A stretch of 10,543 bases of DNA from Desulfotignum sp. (lineage in GTDB: Bacteria > Desulfobacterota > Desulfobacteria > Desulfobacterales > Desulfobacteraceae). Shown piece after piece: positions 7,803 to 10,543 of this stretch. The position numbers and the translations under genes were made by a program. Position 1 is the first letter of the stretch, and each line of letters starts with the position of its first letter. Under the pieces are notes generated by a model. It was not told the origin of the DNA, did no database searches, and saw only the letters and a program-made list of their open reading frames with translations. Location: NCBI GenBank assembly GCA_011390695.1, contig JAABRW010000411.1, positions 1 through 10,543 of the forward strand, written 5' to 3'.

Positions 7803-8642
7803 TCAGAGTGTGATTTCAAAATCGCAGGAAACACCGTAACAATGGAGCGTATTGTTCTGGGAATTTAAAAAATGTCTGCAGTTATGCACAATAGCATCCA
7901 TGTCCTGGTCGGACCGGTCCTGGTTCAGATGGATGAGGCCCAGCTGCGCCACCCCGGCTTTTACAGCCAGATCCAGTGCATGGGGAACTGATGAGTGGCC
8001 CCAGCCTTTGCGGAACTGGTATTCCTCTTGTGTATATTCTGCATCATGGAACAAGATATCCGCCTGTTCGGCAAACCGTTTGTATCCGTCAAATCCCTGC
8101 CCCTGGGGATGGGCAAACCCCAGTTCATTGTCGGTGAGAAAAACAAAGGTTTTATCATCTTCTGTGAATTTATACCCGAGACTGCCCCGGGAGTGGCTGG
8201 TGAAAATGGTATCGATTTCCACAGAACCGATGCAAAACCGGTTGTTCAATGATGTATCAAAACGAATATCTGCTTTCAGGTCCTTGAGGCGGACAGGAAA
8301 AAATGGCGGGCACAGCACCCGGTTAAACACATCTTTTGTGGAAAATCCTGCAATTTTTCTGTCCTGAACAATCAAGCGGTTGCAGCTGTAAAGCAGGGGT
8401 CTGAAAAACGGGATTCCCATGATATGGTCCCAGTGGCAGTGGGTGAACAGCAGATAATACTTTTTTTTCTGCTGCTCCAGCAGAACATTTCCCAGCCGCC
8501 GGATACCGGTACCTGCATCTATGATAATTGTCTCTCCGGATCCGGCGGTTATTTCAAGGCAGGTGGTATCCCCGCCGTAAACAACATACTGCCCGCCTGA
8601 TACCGGTATTGATCCTCTGGAACCCCAGCATTTAATAATCAT
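7803..8642 (-). CDS. Metallo-beta-lactamase-fold metal-dependent hydrolase
   Basis: A 279-aa soluble protein of the MBL-fold superfamily, closest in general form to the PhnP/Lactamase_B_2 group (COG1235-like). The N-terminal CWGSRGSIPVSG and GGDTTCLEI (about 24-31) are typical of this group. The signature HCHWDH is at 68-73. Further likely metal ligands or active-site residues are H150 (TSHS), D200 (FHDAEY), H216 (GWGHSS) and H238 (GLIHLN). Family members are phosphodiesterases or other hydrolases using two divalent metals; the substrate cannot be read from the sequence. There is no signal peptide. The ATG at 8640-8642 has a good AGGAGA site just upstream. It is the first gene of a pair with the AmpG-like permease, whose longest possible frame overlaps its 3' end, so the two are probably co-transcribed. 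It ends with TGA. Confidence 0.85.
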   Translation of the reverse strand: MIIKCWGSRGSIPVSGGQYVVYGGDTTCLEITAGSGETIIIDAGTGIRRLGNVLLEQQKKKYYLLFTHCHWDHIMGIPFFRPLLYSCNRLIVQDRKIAGFSTKDVFNRVLCPPFFPVRLKDLKADIRFDTSLNNRFCIGSVEIDTIFTSHSRGSLGYKFTEDDKTFVFLTDNELGFAHPQGQGFDGYKRFAEQADILFHDAEYTQEEYQFRKGWGHSSVPHALDLAVKAGVAQLGLIHLNQDRSDQDMDAIVHNCRHFLNSQNNTLHCYGVSCDFEITL

Positions 8643-8706
8643 GATTCTCCTGTATCACAACCATCCATAAATATCCAGCCGCGATAATCCCATCTGGATA
8701 ATTGCT

Positions 8707-8718
8707 ATACCATGGTAT
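8707..8718. promoter_or_regulatory. Perfect 12-base palindrome, possible operator
   Basis: ATACCATGGTAT is a perfect palindrome without spacer, lying 40 bases upstream of the TTGACA box and 64 bases upstream of the MBL-gene start. It may be a transcription factor site, but a palindrome of this length can occur by chance in AT-rich DNA. Confidence 0.3.
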
Positions 8719-8720
8719 GA

Positions 8721-8738
8721 ATCAATTGATAAATCAAT
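8721..8738. promoter_or_regulatory. Overlapping ATCAAT/ATTGAT inverted repeats, possible operator
   Basis: ATCAATTGATAAATCAAT contains a perfect 10-base palindrome (ATCAATTGAT, 8721-8730) and a second inverted repeat (ATTGAT-AA-ATCAAT, 8725-8738) sharing the middle half-site. This gives three half-sites in 18 bases, ending 19 bases before the TTGACA box. The pattern fits a dimeric regulator binding site for the fatty-acid gene to the right; the regulator is unknown. Confidence 0.35.
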
Positions 8739-8757
8739 ATTTTTTTCGTATCATTCG

Positions 8758-8786
8758 TTGACAACCCATTGGTTTTTGCCTAAGGA
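8758..8786 (+). promoter_or_regulatory. Possible sigma70 promoter for the acyl-CoA dehydrogenase
   Basis: A perfect -35 box TTGACA (8758-8763) is followed after 17 bases by TAAGGA (8781-8786), a poor -10 box. If used, transcription would start at about 8793, roughly 55 bases before the ATG at 8847. This makes the in-frame ATG at 8790 an unlikely start, because it would lie at or before the transcript's 5' end. Confidence 0.35.
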
Positions 8787-8846
8787 AAGATGCAGGCAGA
8801 CCAGAATATTTTTATAAAAACCCAACATAAAAGGGATTGTAAACAT

Positions 8847-10543
8847 ATGGCACAAGTGATTGCCGACCGCAGGGATGTGGATTTTGTACTCCATGAACAG
8901 ATCGGACAGGTGAACCATGAAAGTTTTGCTGAATTCAACAAAAAAACCATTGACCTGATTGTCTCGGAAGCCAGAAACCTGGCCATAAAAGAGATCCTGC
9001 CCACCTTCAAGGAAGGGGATGAGCAGGGATGCATCCTGGAAAACGGTAAGGTACGGGTTCCTGAATCCTTTAAACGGGCATGGCGGCTGTTATGTGAAGG
9101 GGAATGGCTGGCCATGTGTGATGACCCTGCCGTGGGGGGCCAGGGCATGCCAAGAACCGTGGGAAGTGCGGCCCTGGAATATATGGTGGGCGCCAACTCG
9201 GCTTTCATGCTGTATTACGGCATGACCCACGGGGCAGCCAAACTGGTGGAAGCCTTTGGTGATGATACCCAGAAACGCCTGTATCTGAAAAAAATGTTTT
9301 CCGGCGAATGGGGGGGCACTATGCTGCTCACCGAGCCTGAAGCAGGATCTGATGTGGGGGCTTTGACCACCACAGCACAAAAAAATGCAGACGGCACCTA
9401 CTCCCTTTCCGGATCCAAAATTTTTATTTCAGCAGGTGAACACGATCTGTGTGACAATATTATCCACCCGGTACTTGCCAGAATCCCGGGAGCCCCTGCC
9501 GGCACCAAAGGGATTTCACTGTTTCTGGTTCCCAAATTTCTGGTGAATGACGACGGCTCTTTAGGGGATTTTAACAACGTGGTCTGCACCGGCCTGGAAA
9601 AAAAAATGGGTATTCACGGCAATGCCACCGCCTCCTTGTCTTTAGGGGACAAAGGGCCGTGCATCGGCACCCTGCTGGGAGAAGAGAACCGGGGCATGCC
9701 CGCCATGTTCCAGATGATGAACGAAGCCCGGGCCTTTGTGGGGCTCCAGGGTTTTGCCGTGGCATCCGCCTCCTACATGTATGCCCTGGACTATGCCAGA
9801 ACCCGAATCCAGGGCAGGCATTTGACAGCAGGAAAAGATGCCGGCGCACAAAGCGTTCCCATTATCCAGCACCCGGATGTCAAACGCCAGCTGCTCAACA
9901 TGAAAGCTTTTACAGAAGGCATGCGGTCTCTGATCTATTATTATGCCTGGTGCAACGATATTGTACACACCACGGATGACAAAGACCTTAAAGCAGACAC
10001 CGCTGCCATGGTGGAAGTGCTCACCCCGGTGGTCAAGGGCTATGTCACGGACAAGGCCCTGGAAGTATGCTCCCACGGCATCCAGGTATACGGGGGTTAC
10101 GGGTATATCAGTGAATATCCGGTGGAGCAGCTCATGCGGGATGCACGGATTTTCATGATCTATGAGGGCACCAACGGCATCCAGGCCATGGACCTTCTGG
10201 GCAGAAAACTTTCCATGAACCAGGGCAGGGCATTTCAGTATTTTATCAGCTGCATGAAAAAAACCATACATGAATTTTCCGGTGTTTCCGGGGTGGAGGA
10301 TCTGTGTGCCAAAGTATCCCATGCCGTGTCCCGCTTAGAGGAACTGGCACAGGTAATAGGCACCCGATCCAGATCTGATCAGGCATTGAATGCCTATGCA
10401 TTTGCCCACCCCTTTTTAGAGGTGACCGGTGATGTCTGTTTTGCCTGGATGCATCTGTGGCGGGCCGGCATCGCCGCACCCAAACTGGCCAAAAAAGCGG
10501 GCAGCCTGGACAGGGATGCAGTGGCCCAAAAAGCTGCCAAAAA
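8847..10543 (+). CDS. FadE5-type acyl-CoA dehydrogenase, 3' end missing
   Basis: An open frame of 565 codons that runs off the right edge; I translated it by hand. It is an acyl-CoA dehydrogenase, an FAD enzyme that makes the trans-2-enoyl-CoA in beta-oxidation and passes electrons to ETF. Visible marks are MAQVIADRRDVDFVL at the start, the FAD/substrate motif MLLTEPEAGSD at 159-169, GSKIFISAGEHD shortly after, KMGIHGNATASL, ARTRIQGRH, VYGGYGYISEYPVEQLMRD and YEGTNGIQAMDLLGRK, whose E440 should be the catalytic base. The catalytic Glu near residue 440 and the extra C-terminal domain resemble the long FadE5-like branch (about 600 aa), so perhaps 30-40 residues are missing. The ATG at 8847 matches the usual family N-terminus and has a modest AAGGGA site 10 bases upstream; an in-frame ATG at 8790 preceded by AAGGAAAG would add 19 residues. 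It is divergent from the MBL gene. Confidence 0.92.
   Translation, partial: MAQVIADRRDVDFVLHEQIGQVNHESFAEFNKKTIDLIVSEARNLAIKEILPTFKEGDEQGCILENGKVRVPESFKRAWRLLCEGEWLAMCDDPAVGGQGMPRTVGSAALEYMVGANSAFMLYYGMTHGAAKLVEAFGDDTQKRLYLKKMFSGEWGGTMLLTEPEAGSDVGALTTTAQKNADGTYSLSGSKIFISAGEHDLCDNIIHPVLARIPGAPAGTKGISLFLVPKFLVNDDGSLGDFNNVVCTGLEKKMGIHGNATASLSLGDKGPCIGTLLGEENRGMPAMFQMMNEARAFVGLQGFAVASASYMYALDYARTRIQGRHLTAGKDAGAQSVPIIQHPDVKRQLLNMKAFTEGMRSLIYYYAWCNDIVHTTDDKDLKADTAAMVEVLTPVVKGYVTDKALEVCSHGIQVYGGYGYISEYPVEQLMRDARIFMIYEGTNGIQAMDLLGRKLSMNQGRAFQYFISCMKKTIHEFSGVSGVEDLCAKVSHAVSRLEELAQVIGTRSRSDQALNAYAFAHPFLEVTGDVCFAWMHLWRAGIAAPKLAKKAGSLDRDAVAQKAAK

Larger units (their letters stand above)
8643..8846. promoter_or_regulatory. 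Divergent intergenic region between the MBL hydrolase and the acyl-CoA dehydrogenase
   Basis: These 204 AT-rich bases must hold the promoters of both divergent genes. Visible elements are two palindromic clusters (8707-8718 and 8721-8738) and a perfect TTGACA at 8758-8763 on the plus strand. I see no small gene or structured RNA. I could not identify a convincing promoter for the minus-strand gene. Confidence 0.5.

Noticed and set aside
7748..7834. GTG at 7834 as the start of the AmpG-like permease
   Set aside because: The extra 29 residues are polar, have no ribosome site, and precede the point where AmpG-like similarity begins (HPRVVTMLFFGF). It cannot be fully excluded.
8790..8846. Earlier ATG at 8790 as the acyl-CoA dehydrogenase start
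   Set aside because: It adds 19 residues that do not look like the family N-terminus and would lie at about the predicted transcription start. It remains possible because AAGGAAAG precedes it closely.
9642..10322. A 226-codon minus-strand open frame opposite the acyl-CoA dehydrogenase
   Set aside because: The plus strand carries all acyl-CoA dehydrogenase signatures in one uninterrupted frame; the antisense product shows no recognisable domain.
1..10543. CRISPR arrays, tRNA or rRNA genes, insertion sequences
   Set aside because: I saw no regularly spaced direct repeats, no cloverleaf-like or rRNA-like segments and no transposase or terminal repeats on either strand.

Overview
The window looks like chromosome from an anaerobic, selenocysteine-using sulfate reducer or close relative (Desulfobacterota, Desulfobacteraceae-like). 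The reasons are a giant HdrA-type flavoprotein next to MvhD, MetV and MetF, two in-frame UGA codons in exactly the Cys positions expected for selenocysteine, a long-chain acyl-CoA dehydrogenase, and moderate GC content. The genus is a guess; no rRNA or other taxonomic marker is present.

Left part (1-5928, minus strand): a tight operon read right to left, hdrA - mvhD - metV - metF. The hdrA/mvhD and metV/metF junctions are 4-base ATGA overlaps, and 35 bases separate mvhD from metV. hdrA (1482 aa) is a composite: an N-terminal HdrA half, a whole GltD-like NADPH oxidoreductase module inserted into it, the rest of that HdrA, then a second HdrA-like unit ending in a two-cluster ferredoxin domain. 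Both hdrA and mvhD contain an in-frame UGA (5731-5733 and 1433-1435) that I read as selenocysteine, each in a C-x-x-U motif and each followed at the right distance by a plausible bacterial SECIS hairpin. A gene caller that treats UGA as stop would split hdrA and remove the first 27 residues of MvhD. metV and the truncated metF supply methylene-tetrahydrofolate reductase. No hdrB or hdrC is present here. The likely role is NAD(P)H- and ferredoxin-linked, possibly electron-bifurcating or -confurcating, methylene-THF/methyl-THF interconversion in the Wood-Ljungdahl pathway.

Middle (5929-6232): a 304-base gap with the strong hdrA ribosome binding site, a possible promoter, an A7-GGCC-T7 palindrome and several inverted repeats that could form alternative hairpins in the hdrA leader. 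No convincing intrinsic terminator for the upstream gene is visible.

Right part: a minus-strand pair, a metallo-beta-lactamase-fold hydrolase (7803-8642) followed by an AmpG-like MFS permease (6233-7747), then a 204-base divergent intergenic region with palindromes (8643-8846), then a plus-strand FadE5-type acyl-CoA dehydrogenase (8847 to the window end, truncated) with all expected motifs. That last gene suits a fatty-acid-degrading anaerobe, whose acetyl-CoA would be oxidised through the pathway that the metF/metV/hdrA operon serves.
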